A stretch of 64,000 bases of DNA, from positions 4,392,501 through 4,456,500 of the forward strand of contig NZ_CP112874.1 of NCBI RefSeq assembly GCF_029910235.1. Direction: 5' to 3'. Position numbers and translations under genes: made by a program. Shown here in pieces: positions 32,996-41,522 of this stretch. The notes below the pieces were generated by a model. The model was not told the DNA's origin and did not search any database. It worked only from the letters and a program-made list of their open reading frames with translations. Numbering within the stretch: the stretch's first letter is position 1; every line of letters begins with the position of its first letter. This stretch comes from Pseudanabaena galeata CCNP1313. Its GTDB lineage: Bacteria > Cyanobacteriota > Cyanobacteriia > Pseudanabaenales > Pseudanabaenaceae.

Positions 32996-33838
32996 ATGGG
33001 ACTCAAGTTGCAAATTGATAATTGTTGTTTGAGCTACTACTCAGAGGGCGATCCCTGCCATCCGACAATTTTGTTTTTGCATGGATTTATGGGTGATTGC
33101 TTTGAGTTTAAGCAGGCGATCGCAATTTTGTCTAAACAATTTTACTGTGTTGCGATCGATTTGCTAGGGCATGGTCAGACTAGGATCATAGACTCAAGAA
33201 TTGATCAAGATAACTACTACACAATACAATCCACCGCCAACTTTGTCATCAAATTTTTGGATTTACTTCATGTGAATCGCTGTTTTTTAGTGGGATACTC
33301 TATGGGTGGAAGGTTAGCTTTATATTTAACAATCCACTTTCCGCAATATTTTTGTAGGACAACTCTCGAATCAGCGTCCGCAGGTTTACAAACAGCTCAA
33401 GAAAGAGGCGATCGCCTTGATAAGGATCAATTACTCGCCGCCAAGCTAGAAGCTAGTGATTTTCGATTATTTCTTGAAAATTGGTATCAACAGCCTATTT
33501 TTGCCACCTTGCGATCGCATCCAAATTTTGCCCAAATGCTAGAGCAACGTTTAAATAATTCGCCTGCCTTATTAGCCAAATCTCTACGCAATCTCAGCAC
33601 AGGGATGCAACCATCATTATGGGAGAAGCTTCCAAAAAATCAGATTCCGTTGTTGTTACTTGCTGGTGAGTTAGATCCCAAGTTTGTGCAAATAAATCGC
33701 CAAATGCAACAGCTATGCAAGTATTCGCAACTAGAGATTATCCCTAGTTGTGGTCACAATATTCACTTTGAGAATTCTGATCTATTTGTTGAGAAGATCA
33801 AAGCATTTTGTAGCTATAGCTGTCGCCAGTCTGGTTAG
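32996..33838 (+). CDS. menH: MenH-like alpha/beta hydrolase
   Basis: 280 residues from ATG 32996. TILFLHGFMGDCFEFKQAI, nucleophile serine in CFLVGYSMGGRLALYLT (~residue 97), TLESASAGLQ, LLLLAGELDPKF and the final histidine in SCGHNIHFEN. These features match 2-succinyl-6-hydroxy-2,4-cyclohexadiene-1-carboxylate synthase of the menaquinone/phylloquinone pathway. In cyanobacteria this supplies phylloquinone for photosystem I. Other hydrolases can look similar. Confidence 0.8.
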   Translation: MGLKLQIDNCCLSYYSEGDPCHPTILFLHGFMGDCFEFKQAIAILSKQFYCVAIDLLGHGQTRIIDSRIDQDNYYTIQSTANFVIKFLDLLHVNRCFLVGYSMGGRLALYLTIHFPQYFCRTTLESASAGLQTAQERGDRLDKDQLLAAKLEASDFRLFLENWYQQPIFATLRSHPNFAQMLEQRLNNSPALLAKSLRNLSTGMQPSLWEKLPKNQIPLLLLAGELDPKFVQINRQMQQLCKYSQLEIIPSCGHNIHFENSDLFVEKIKAFCSYSCRQSG

Positions 33839-33903
33839 AATACAAACCCAAGAAGCGAGTGGCGGCGGCGCTTTGCGCCGCCGCCACTCGCTTCTTGGGT
33901 TGA
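33818..33903 (+). repeat. Family A-like element, copy 3
   Basis: The left end AGCTATAGCTGTCGCCAGTC resembles family A, followed by a palindrome (arm AACCCAAGAAGCGAGTGGCGG, core GCGGCGC, loop TTT). The right end is not conserved. It begins inside the last codons of menH. Confidence 0.6.
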
Positions 33904-33919
33904 CAACTAATTAAACTAA

Positions 33920-34028
33920 CTTCAGTTCGACGAAAGCGAAAAATGGTAAGAATCGCTTAGCGATTCTTACCATTTTTCGCCATTTGCGGCGTGCTTCGCA
34001 CGCCGCAAATGGCTATATCGAACTCACG
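33920..34028 (-). repeat. Family C element, copy 2 (inserted in a palindrome)
   Basis: 109 bp, ends C(T)TCAGTTCGACG and ATCGAACTCACG. TTAAACTAA occurs on both sides (33911-33919 and 34029-34037). The flanks join to form the palindrome AATTAAACTAAAAAGCGGCG..., whose right arm ends near 34071. Confidence 0.88.
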
Positions 34029-34072
34029 TTAAACTAAAAAGCGGCGCTTCGCGCCGCTTTTTAGTTTAATTA

Positions 34073-34236
34073 CTGATGTTACGTGGAAGGAGTTCTTGCG
34101 ATCCTCAATATTGAGGGCTGGCACGGGGGCACAGCCCCTACAGGATATGAATTATTCAGGTAGGGGCAATGCCCCCGTGCTTGCCCTATGACGCTAGCAG
34201 CAAGAGATTCATCATCTGAGTTCCACGTAACATCAG
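34073..34236. repeat. Family H element, copy 1
   Basis: 164 bp with inverted ends CTGATGTTACGTGGAA and TTCCACGTAACATCAG (16 bp, perfect). The centre holds GCACGGGGGCACAGCCCCTA...TAGGGGCAATGCCCCCGTGC. TTAATTA occurs at both sides (34066-34072 and 34237-34243). The right duplicate forms the stop codon of the GHL10 gene. Confidence 0.82.
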
Positions 34237-35520
34237 TTAATTAGAAGCAATATTTCTTAAATCTGGACGAATTGCAGGTGTAAAGAAGAGCGTCTCAAAG
34301 GATGCATCTCGATTACCCAAAGTCTCATAAAAGAAAAATGAGAAACCATCAAGATTCATCTCACGCGCAACTCTGACTTGACCTTTAATCTGTCGCATAT
34401 CGACATTTTGGACTCTTAAGCCTGTCAAAATGCCTACCGCTACAGGAATTTTTTGGCGAATCTCTTGCAGCTCTGGACGAGATAACTCAGTTGTAAAGTT
34501 GCCAATGTTATCTCGATATACCTGCACAATTAGTTCATCAATGTAATTTAGATAAACCCAGCTATACCAATCTTGCAAGAATTTCTTATAGGAAAATTCT
34601 TTGGGGTTAGGAGATAAAGAAACTAGGCAATTGGGTTTGATCGCCTTAACGGCTCTAGATATTTTCCTCATTAAATTTGTCACATACTTAGCGCGCCATT
34701 TCATCCATGAAGGATCGTTAAAATCTTCAGGTGGCAGCCGCCCAAAGTGATCTTTCTTATATAAAGCGATCGTGTAATCGTCGTAGCCAAGCTCTACGGG
34801 CATCCCAAAATGATCATCAAGTTGAATGCCATCGACATCATATTTGGTGACGACTTCCACAATTAAATCTGTGAGAAACTTCTGCACTTCAGGACGTGCA
34901 GGGTTGAGCCAAGCAAGACGATGTTGATCTTTTTCGCCATGCAAGAAAAGGTGAGAGCCATCTCTGCGCTGGGTGATCCAGTCTGGGTGTTGGCGCATTA
35001 GCTCCGAGCTTTCCTCAGTCATTAAGCCATACTCAAACCAAGGAATTACCGCAAAACCCTGTTCATGTCCAAATTTGATGGTTTCCGCAAGCATATCTCG
35101 CTCTTGCAAACCTGATATAGGAAAGACATCTACGCCAAACTTATCTTTAGCAACTTTGCTGGGGTAAAGTGTGTATCCACGATTCCAAACTGTGGGATAT
35201 AAGGTATTAAAGTTTAAACGCTTTAATCTCTTAATTGCTCTTTCAAGACTTTGGGTCGAAAATAAAACCTCACTATCGACATTAGTTAGCCAAATACCGC
35301 GCAATTCATTGACATTAGATGGTCTGATCTGCGGTTGAGTAGGTGGGGGAGATTGATCAATCGTGTTGCTAGCAGTAATATTCGCATTACCGTTAGGAGT
35401 CTGAGCTACCGCCCAAAAAGGAAAATTGATCATCATTGAGATCGCAAACCCTAGAAAGGTTAAAACTAGGAAACGAAGCCGTGCTTGCCAAGATATAGAA
35501 TTAATTTTCCCCATAATCAC
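34237..35520 (-). CDS. Exported glycosyl hydrolase-like protein (GHL10/DUF187)
   Basis: 427 residues. The N-terminus has a membrane/signal segment (FLVLTFLGFAISMMINFPFW). The GHL10 TIM-barrel follows: ELRGIWLTNVDSEVLFSTQ, LKRLNFNTLYPTVWNRGYTLY, VDGIQLDDHFGMPVELGYDD (probable catalytic region), NCLVSLSPNPKEFSYKKFLQ and LIVQVYRDNIGNF. Homologs are periplasmic enzymes thought to act on peptidoglycan or glycans. The last codon context is altered by the adjacent family H element. Confidence 0.85.
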   Translation of the reverse strand: MIMGKINSISWQARLRFLVLTFLGFAISMMINFPFWAVAQTPNGNANITASNTIDQSPPPTQPQIRPSNVNELRGIWLTNVDSEVLFSTQSLERAIKRLKRLNFNTLYPTVWNRGYTLYPSKVAKDKFGVDVFPISGLQERDMLAETIKFGHEQGFAVIPWFEYGLMTEESSELMRQHPDWITQRRDGSHLFLHGEKDQHRLAWLNPARPEVQKFLTDLIVEVVTKYDVDGIQLDDHFGMPVELGYDDYTIALYKKDHFGRLPPEDFNDPSWMKWRAKYVTNLMRKISRAVKAIKPNCLVSLSPNPKEFSYKKFLQDWYSWVYLNYIDELIVQVYRDNIGNFTTELSRPELQEIRQKIPVAVGILTGLRVQNVDMRQIKGQVRVAREMNLDGFSFFFYETLGNRDASFETLFFTPAIRPDLRNIASN

Positions 35521-35524
35521 TAAT

Positions 35525-35570
35525 GAGCTAGGTAAGCTCTAACTCCTCACATTTAGGCTGCAAATTTTTT
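35525..35570 (+). ncRNA. Possible Yfr1-like small RNA
   Basis: A short stem-loop GAGCT-AGGTA-AGCTC (35525-35539) is followed by unpaired ACTCCTCACA (35542-35551), then a weak second stem ATTT...AAAT and a T6 run ending at 35570. Yfr1 of cyanobacteria has this order: stem-loop, an unpaired ACUCCUCACAC motif, then a terminator stem-loop. A CATAAT box lies about 12 bp upstream. The second stem is weaker than in known Yfr1 RNAs, so the call is tentative. Confidence 0.4.
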
Positions 35571-35640
35571 GTCAACTTATTGTATAACAATGTAAAAAAC
35601 CACAAAAGGGGGAAGATGCTTATTATCCGCCTATTTTTTG

Positions 35641-36123
35641 TCAGCTTTTTTGCTGAGATCCCAGTAAATCACGATTTATTTCCAGAATGGGGCATAACAA
35701 ATCGGCAACATTTTTGGGCAGAAGATCTTTGACCACATCTTGCATTACTAGATAGGTGATGTTACAAGCCTCCTGTGCGCCAAAGGCTTGCATGATCGTC
35801 TGGAACCAATACAAAAACTGTTGCCGCAAAAGTTCTGGATCGTCTAATAAAACAGTCATGGCAGAATGGCGTAAAACCCTTAAGGTGTCTTGTTTCCACT
35901 TGCCTTGCATGTCCTCCCCCTTTGGCAAAAGCAAGTTGGGATAGGACGTTTTTAGTTTGATCAAAACCGTATCGACAATTTCTTTCTCGACAGCTTTAAT
36001 GCGTCGATAAGCCTCAACCCGTGAGTCAAATGAGGAGATATAGGTATCCATAAATTGCAGCTCTTCGTCGCTAGCATAGCGACCATCTGCATTTGTTCCT
36101 AGTTGTTGCAGCTTGCTTAACAT
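35641..36123 (-). CDS. Phycobilisome-fold (globin-like) protein without a clear bilin cysteine
   Basis: 160 residues. The all-helical phycobiliprotein fold can be traced: GRYASDEELQFMDTYISSFD, VEAYRRIKAVEKEIVDTVLI, RVLRHSAMTVLLDDPELLRQ, QFLYWFQTIMQAFGAQEACN, YLVMQDVVKDLLP. The canonical bilin-attachment Cys in helix E (around residue 80) is missing; the only cysteines are late (EACN, LLCP). It is therefore not a normal allophycocyanin subunit. It may belong to the small divergent group of phycobilisome-like proteins, some of which bind heme and accompany bilin synthesis, but that assignment is inference. Confidence 0.75.
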   Translation of the reverse strand: MLSKLQQLGTNADGRYASDEELQFMDTYISSFDSRVEAYRRIKAVEKEIVDTVLIKLKTSYPNLLLPKGEDMQGKWKQDTLRVLRHSAMTVLLDDPELLRQQFLYWFQTIMQAFGAQEACNITYLVMQDVVKDLLPKNVADLLCPILEINRDLLGSQQKS

Positions 36124-36444
36124 AGTTAAACGGCACTCAGTTTAGTATTAATCATTTAAGGGCTTCGTTGTAAAATAAAGAATCGATTTTTGATGGCGTG
36201 GCTCCGCCGCGCCATCAAAAATCGGGTTCTTTATTTAATTATTTATAGGTTAGTCACGATTTTCGTGCTAATTCTATAAAATGATTTTATACGGGTCTGA
36301 GCCTGAAACTATCCGCCACTTTAAGCATTATCTCTAGCGATCGCCCTTTTTTTGTTACGATCCAGATAAATCGATAAATATATTGATTTATTTATTGCTG
36401 CTCACGACACAAATCTATGCGATCGCTCGCCGCCATATCCTGTC
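36124..36444. other. Gap with a palindrome
   Basis: A palindrome at 36184-36224 (CGATTTTTGATGGCG(T)GGC, loop TCC, complement) is related to the one inside the DALR gene at 29914. The remaining ~200 bp before the STAND gene are AT-rich and probably hold its promoter. Confidence 0.6.
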
Positions 36445-38109
36445 ATGTTATCTGACAATGACCACATTGAAGGGCTGTTCACCGAAGCTGCCCAAAATTG
36501 GGATTTAGATCGGCTTTATGCAGATTTACAAACTGCTAGTGGCAAGGAAATCAAGCCCTTTGAAAAGGCTTGTTTGCGTGGGTTGCTATGTCGTTATCGT
36601 CCAGGGCAACTTGCCTTTAAGCTAGCTTGGACTTCGGGGGCGTTGCGGGTGGAGTTAAATAAGGGGCTGTATCGATCGCTTGAGGCGATCGCCGATCAGC
36701 CGCTTAATACTTTACGTTGGGAAAAAGTACCCGAATGGTTAGAGGCTAAGGGGTATAAAACTCAACGCCAAAATCTGCATAATCCACATAATCTAGCCGC
36801 CGACTCTCAGGTTAACTCAGGGAAAAATTATGCCGATTGGGGCGAGGCTCCGAATATTCAAACTTTTTATGGACGCACGGAAGATCTAGCTAAACTAGAG
36901 CAGTGGATTGTGCGCGATCGCTGTCATCTCTTGGCGATTTGTGGAATGGGAGGCATTGGCAAGACGGCTCTAGCCGTGAAACTAGTTGAAAATATGCAAT
37001 CACAGTTTGATTGCTTTATTTGGCGATCGCTGCGGGGCGCACAGCCGACCTCACAGTTAATTGCCGATCTGTTGCAATTTCTCAATAGTTCACAGCAAAC
37101 TGGTTGTAGTATTTCTGATTTATTGGAAGTTTTGCGCCAAAAGCGTTGTTTGATTGTGCTAGATGACTTTGAAGCGACACTACAAGATGGGGAATTGGTG
37201 GGAGTCTATCGCCAAGGTTGCGAAGCCCATGCAGATTTGTTACAGCGTGTTGGCTCTGAGCGGCATCAAAGCTCGCTGATTTTGATTGGGCGCGAACAAC
37301 CTAAAGAAGTCTCCATGCATCAAGGGGAAGATCAACCGATTCGCTATTACAAAGTAAATGGATTGCAACGACAAGGAGCCTTTGAATTACTGAGAGCGAG
37401 AGGGTTTACAGGTTCCGAAAATGGATTAGAAGCTTTAGTACAGCAATATCGGGGTAATCCGTCGGCTTTGAGAATTGTGGCGGGAACAATTCAGGAATTA
37501 TTTAACGGCAATGTTTCGGAATTTCTCAAACAGACAGCACTAGCTCTAGGGGATGTGTTACGCACGCTTCTCTATCAACAGTTTGAACGTCTCTCCAAAC
37601 TAGAAAAGGATGTCCTGTATTGGCTTGCGATTAAGCATCGTCCTGTATCCCTCTCAACCTTGCGTTCAGAGATGAATTTACAAACCTCTGGCTCAGAATT
37701 AATTAATGCTTTAGAGTCATTGCGATGGCGATCGCTAATCGAAAAAGTCTCTGAGCAGGGTGAGGTGATGTTCTTGTTAGAGCCTGTAGTCATGAAATAT
37801 GTGAATCGTCAATTTGTTGATGAAGTAAGCAAAGAAATTACAGCGATCGCATCTCAACAAAATCTCAAATCAATTAATCTATTACAAAGTCATGTACTCG
37901 TTGAAGATCATGCTCCTGACTCAATTCGGGCGATGCAGATTCGACTAGTTCTCAAGCCAATTAAAGACAAGTTAAATAAGGCGATCGCCCAAAGCAACAT
38001 CGAATTGGAATCTCTACGGGAAATTCTCGCGAGTCAGCACCAAGTCCAACCAATTGAAGGCACAAGTTACACCGAAGTTAATCTCGCCCTAATTGGCTTA
38101 TGGTGGTAA
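36445..38109 (+). CDS. STAND (NB-ARC-type) ATPase
   Basis: 554 residues. Residues 1-105 are a helical N-terminal domain of the vMAP/effector-associated kind (LYADLQTASGKEIKPFEKAC, AFKLAWTSGALRVELNKGLY). The NB-ARC NTPase follows: FYGRTEDLAKLEQWI, Walker A ICGMGGIGKTALAVKL (~175), Walker B CLIVLDDFEATLQ (~235), then the winged-helix region. The protein ends at IGLWW, without the WD40 or TPR repeats most relatives carry. The end lies next to a family G repeat, so a loss of sensor repeats is possible. STAND proteins act as switches in signalling and defence. Confidence 0.85.
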   Translation: MLSDNDHIEGLFTEAAQNWDLDRLYADLQTASGKEIKPFEKACLRGLLCRYRPGQLAFKLAWTSGALRVELNKGLYRSLEAIADQPLNTLRWEKVPEWLEAKGYKTQRQNLHNPHNLAADSQVNSGKNYADWGEAPNIQTFYGRTEDLAKLEQWIVRDRCHLLAICGMGGIGKTALAVKLVENMQSQFDCFIWRSLRGAQPTSQLIADLLQFLNSSQQTGCSISDLLEVLRQKRCLIVLDDFEATLQDGELVGVYRQGCEAHADLLQRVGSERHQSSLILIGREQPKEVSMHQGEDQPIRYYKVNGLQRQGAFELLRARGFTGSENGLEALVQQYRGNPSALRIVAGTIQELFNGNVSEFLKQTALALGDVLRTLLYQQFERLSKLEKDVLYWLAIKHRPVSLSTLRSEMNLQTSGSELINALESLRWRSLIEKVSEQGEVMFLLEPVVMKYVNRQFVDEVSKEITAIASQQNLKSINLLQSHVLVEDHAPDSIRAMQIRLVLKPIKDKLNKAIAQSNIELESLREILASQHQVQPIEGTSYTEVNLALIGLWW

Positions 38110-38110
38110 A

Positions 38111-38256
38111 TTAGAAACCATTTAAGAATTACTTTCTGCGGCTAAAGCTCCTAAGAGATCCCCCTCAATCCCCCTTAAAAAGGGGGAAGGATTTAATTCT
38201 TCCCCCTTTTTAAGGGGGCTGGGGGGGATCTAGACAATTCTTAAATAGTTTCTTAA
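38111..38256 (+). repeat. Family G element, copy 1
   Basis: About 146 bp with inverted ends (TTAGAAACCATTTAAGAATT and AATTCTTAAATAGTTTCTTA) and an inner inverted repeat ATCCCCCTCAATCCCCCTTA/AAGGGGGCTGGGGGGGATC. A second copy in the same orientation is at 62288-62422. It lies directly after the STAND gene. Confidence 0.82.
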
Positions 38257-38315
38257 TCGCAATCCCAAGAACGGCACAACTAATCCTGAACTTAAAATTC
38301 TGACATCTAAATTTT

Positions 38316-39695
38316 ATGACTACACCTTCCAACATATTGGCAACTAATCTCAAAGATGCTTATCGCGTTTGCGATGTGGTTCCGCTCCAAGATGTAGAGC
38401 TAGAGCGCTATTATGTGGATTTGTCGAAGACGCGCAAAACTGATGCGATCGATAGTATTACGCTGATTTTAGATGATCAAAAGTCTGGAGATTTTGTCAC
38501 AATTTTATTTACTGGACATAGAGGTAGTGGCAAAAGCACAGAATTAAGACTAATCCAAAAGCGTTGGCAAGATGAATATCAAGTAATTTATGTTGATGCT
38601 TCAAACGAAACGGATATTAATGATGCTGAATATACTGATATCTACTTAATTGTGATCAAGTGGGTAGAGTTTGAGCTGCGTAAACAGGGATTGAAGTTTG
38701 ATGCTGAATTACTATCAAATTTTGAAGAATGGTTTAAAGAAGTAACCAATGAAACAGTGGAATCAGTAGACAAGTCAATTTCTGTAGAAGGAGAAGTAAC
38801 TTTAAATGCTGAAATTCCTTTTGTGGGAATAGTACCACCATTTTTGGCAAAACTTGTGTTAAAGCTTTTGGGACAAGTTAAGGCTTCACATCAGGGCAAA
38901 AAGACAGTTAGGCAAACTCTTTTAAAAGATGTCGAACGCTTAAAAACTGATATCAATTTACTATTGGATGATGGATTAAAAAAATGGCAGAAAAAGTTTC
39001 CCAAATGCAAAGACTTTTTGATAATTTTCGATAATTTAGATCGCTGTCCTCCCCCTGTCGCTAATCATTTGTTTTTTGACTATGCCTCACAGCTAAAGGA
39101 TTTACACTGCTCGATTGTTTACACTGTGCCAATTTCAGCCGTCTATTCACCTAAAGGTGTTAGCGCTGCTTTTCCGAATTACCATATCATTCCCATGATC
39201 AATATTTACAATTATGATCCTCTCGATCGCAGTGGGAAAGAGCCTGAGTATAGTGCCAAGGGTTTAGATGCAGTGGCAAGTTTGATTGAGAAGCGGATCG
39301 ATATTGATGCGATCTTTGAGTCTCGACAATGTTTATTAGAGTTAGCAAAATACAGTGGTGGTCACGTTCGGCAAATGATGCAGATCGTCAGAGGAGCCAT
39401 CCAAAATGCGAGAACTAGTCGTCGAGATAAGGTAAATGATGAGAATGTGACCTATGCGATTAATCAGCAACAATTCACTATGGAGCGCATGATTCCCAAT
39501 GAACATTATCCAGTTTTGGTGAAGGTTTATTTGGAGAAAAATGTGCCAAGAGATGAGGTGGGACAGTTGATGTTGTCGAATATTTCAGTTTTGGAATATA
39601 ACGGATTAGAACGTTGGAATTATCTTAATCCAGTAGTAATTAGAAGTCGTTTGTTTAAAAGAGCGTTGGAAGATTATCTAGCTAAGAATCCATAA
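38316..39695 (+). CDS. AAA-type P-loop ATPase
   Basis: 459 residues. Walker A FTGHRGSGKSTELRLI (~residue 68), Walker B FLIIFDNLDRCPPP (~230), sensor-like IVYTVPISAVYS, and YSGGHVRQMMQIVRGAIQ typical of Orc1/Cdc6-like or KAP-like ATPase lids. A hydrophobic stretch (FVGIVPPFLAKLVLKLLGQV, ~170-190) interrupts the domain and may touch membrane. It is followed 5 bp later by the TPR gene, clearly one operon. Function unknown; the pairing suggests sensor/effector cooperation. Confidence 0.82.
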   Translation: MTTPSNILATNLKDAYRVCDVVPLQDVELERYYVDLSKTRKTDAIDSITLILDDQKSGDFVTILFTGHRGSGKSTELRLIQKRWQDEYQVIYVDASNETDINDAEYTDIYLIVIKWVEFELRKQGLKFDAELLSNFEEWFKEVTNETVESVDKSISVEGEVTLNAEIPFVGIVPPFLAKLVLKLLGQVKASHQGKKTVRQTLLKDVERLKTDINLLLDDGLKKWQKKFPKCKDFLIIFDNLDRCPPPVANHLFFDYASQLKDLHCSIVYTVPISAVYSPKGVSAAFPNYHIIPMINIYNYDPLDRSGKEPEYSAKGLDAVASLIEKRIDIDAIFESRQCLLELAKYSGGHVRQMMQIVRGAIQNARTSRRDKVNDENVTYAINQQQFTMERMIPNEHYPVLVKVYLEKNVPRDEVGQLMLSNISVLEYNGLERWNYLNPVVIRSRLFKRALEDYLAKNP

Positions 39696-39700
39696 ATGCC

Positions 39701-41386
39701 ATGACAGAAGCTGATCAACCAGAAGATGAAAACCTATCTAAGTTCCGATCGCTTAATGATGATGCGATTCAGAGTTTGTTGGCGATGTTGGATTTGTCGC
39801 AGGGTTTCACGATCGCTTTTGCAGAGTGTAATTTTTGGCAAGATGGGGTGGCGTTGGTGGCGGCGCTAAATGAAGAGATCGCTAGTGATCCTGAGTGGGG
39901 GGAGTTACAGCTAGAGTCTTGGGAATTTAATGATCCTGATTTGCGATATTTGTTGGATGAGTTAATCAAGCGTCTAGAAACTTTACCGCGCCAAGAGGAG
40001 AAGAAGTTGGTGTTGGTATTGAGTGGTTTAGAAAATGCGATCGGGGTAGTGGGAGACTATCCACCGTTTTTAGTGGATTTAAATTTTGTGCGGGATGCTT
40101 ATGCACGGTTGGCTCCTCATCCTGTGGTGTTTGTGTTGCCAGACTATGCGATCACCCGTGTAGCCAATTTTGCACCTGACTTTTGGGCTTGGAAATCTGG
40201 GGTGTTTAAGTTTAAAACCGCAAAGGAAACTAGGGATTTTGCTGAAGCAAAAACAATTGGCTCAAATCGTATTCTTGGCAATTATCTCAAGCCCGAAAAG
40301 AAAGAACGTATTGATCTGTTACATCGATTGCTAATGGAAGCTAATCCTTCTGGCTCTGATTCAGAATCTAACCCCAATGGCTCAAGTCAAATAAATATTT
40401 TGAATGAATTAGGTTCTGCTTATTTCAGCTTGAGTGAATATAATCGTGCAATTGAATTTTCTCAGCAAGCATTGACACTCTCCCAAAAGTTAGCAGATCG
40501 CAAAGGTGAAGCAGCTTCTCTTTGCAATCTAGGCAATGCATACTATTCACTAGGACAGTACCAGCAAGCAATTCAGTTTCAGCAACAGTTTTTGGAAATC
40601 AAAAGAGAAAAAGGCGATCGCAATGGTGAAGCAAATGCTCTTGGCAATCTAGGGCTTGCTTACTATTCACTAGGACAGTACCAGCAAGCAATTCAGTTTC
40701 AGCAGCAGTCTTTGGAAATCAAAAGAGAAATAGGCGATCGCAATGGTGAAGCAAATGCTCTTGGCAATCTAGGGCTTGCTTACTATTCACTAGGACAGTA
40801 CCAGCAAGCAATTCAGTTTCAGCAACAGTCTTTGGAAATCCATAGAGAAATAGGCGATCGCAATGGTGAAGCAAATTCTCTTTGCGGTTTAGGGATTGCT
40901 TACTATTCACTAGGACAGTACCAGCAAGCAATTCAGTTTTATCAACAGTCTTTGGAAATCTATAGAGAAATAGGCGATCGCAGTGGTGAAGCAAAGTCTC
41001 TTGGCAATCTAGGGATTGCTTACTATTCACTAGGACAGTACCAGCAAGCAATTCAGTTTCAGCAACAGTCTTTGGAAATCACAAAAGAAATTGGCGATCG
41101 CAATGGTGAAGCAAATTCTCTCCATAATCTAGGGCTTGCCCTTAAAGAATTAGGTCGCAGAGGTGAGTCCATAGAGGCTTTCAATGCTTCAAGAAAAATA
41201 TATGAACAATTGGGGCTTTATCATATGATTAAGAACTCAAGTAAATCCTTTGCACCGCTAGAAACTGTCGCCAAAGAACCCAAGCGATTTGAACTGCCAG
41301 ATCCACCCAAACGCAAGCGCCGCAAAAATCTCTTTCAGACTATTTTTGTTTGGTTGCGACGTATCTGGTCAAAACTGTGGCGATGA
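39701..41386 (+). CDS. P-loop-like domain plus TPR protein with basic C-terminal tail
   Basis: 561 residues. Residues ~1-205 resemble an ATPase fold that has lost its Walker A (FTIAFAECNFWQDGVALVAA where a GKT loop would be), with a KKLVLVLSGLENAIGV Walker-B-like strand. Residues ~230-500 are TPRs of the 40-residue NB-ARC-associated type, with five nearly identical units (LGQYQQAIQFQQQSLEIKRE, IGDRNGEANALGNLGLAYYS). The last ~25 residues are strongly basic and aromatic (RKRRKNLFQTIFVWLRRIWS), a likely membrane-binding helix. It forms an operon with the AAA ATPase. Confidence 0.8.
   Translation: MTEADQPEDENLSKFRSLNDDAIQSLLAMLDLSQGFTIAFAECNFWQDGVALVAALNEEIASDPEWGELQLESWEFNDPDLRYLLDELIKRLETLPRQEEKKLVLVLSGLENAIGVVGDYPPFLVDLNFVRDAYARLAPHPVVFVLPDYAITRVANFAPDFWAWKSGVFKFKTAKETRDFAEAKTIGSNRILGNYLKPEKKERIDLLHRLLMEANPSGSDSESNPNGSSQINILNELGSAYFSLSEYNRAIEFSQQALTLSQKLADRKGEAASLCNLGNAYYSLGQYQQAIQFQQQFLEIKREKGDRNGEANALGNLGLAYYSLGQYQQAIQFQQQSLEIKREIGDRNGEANALGNLGLAYYSLGQYQQAIQFQQQSLEIHREIGDRNGEANSLCGLGIAYYSLGQYQQAIQFYQQSLEIYREIGDRSGEAKSLGNLGIAYYSLGQYQQAIQFQQQSLEITKEIGDRNGEANSLHNLGLALKELGRRGESIEAFNASRKIYEQLGLYHMIKNSSKSFAPLETVAKEPKRFELPDPPKRKRRKNLFQTIFVWLRRIWSKLWR
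40506..41110 (+). repeat. 120-bp coding minisatellite in the TPR gene
   Basis: Five consecutive 120-nt units, in phase with the codons, with near-identical DNA (for example CACTAGGACAGTACCAGCAA recurs at exact 120-nt steps). Differences are few and clustered. This implies recent duplication or gene conversion, and copy number should vary between strains. Confidence 0.92.
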
Positions 41387-41400
41387 AATTAGTAAATAAA

Positions 41401-41509
41401 CGTCAGTTCGACGAAAGCGAAAAATGGTAAGAATCGCTAAGCGATTCTTACCATTTTTCGCCATTTGCGGCGTGCTTTGCACGCCGCAAATGGCTATATC
41501 GAACTCACG
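41401..41509 (-). repeat. Family C element, copy 3
   Basis: 109 bp, ends CGTCAGTTCGACG and ATCGAACTCACG. TAAATAAA flanks both sides (41393-41400 and 41511-41518). It lies just after the TPR gene. Confidence 0.88.
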
Positions 41510-41522
41510 TTAAATAAAATAG

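Noticed and set aside
40719-41051. 110-codon ORF antisense to the TPR gene
   Set aside because: It mirrors the 120-bp coding repeats on the opposite strand and has no independent coding signal.
40506-41110. Possible CRISPR-like array
   Set aside because: The 120-nt period is in codon phase and encodes TPRs; there are no short repeats with unique spacers.
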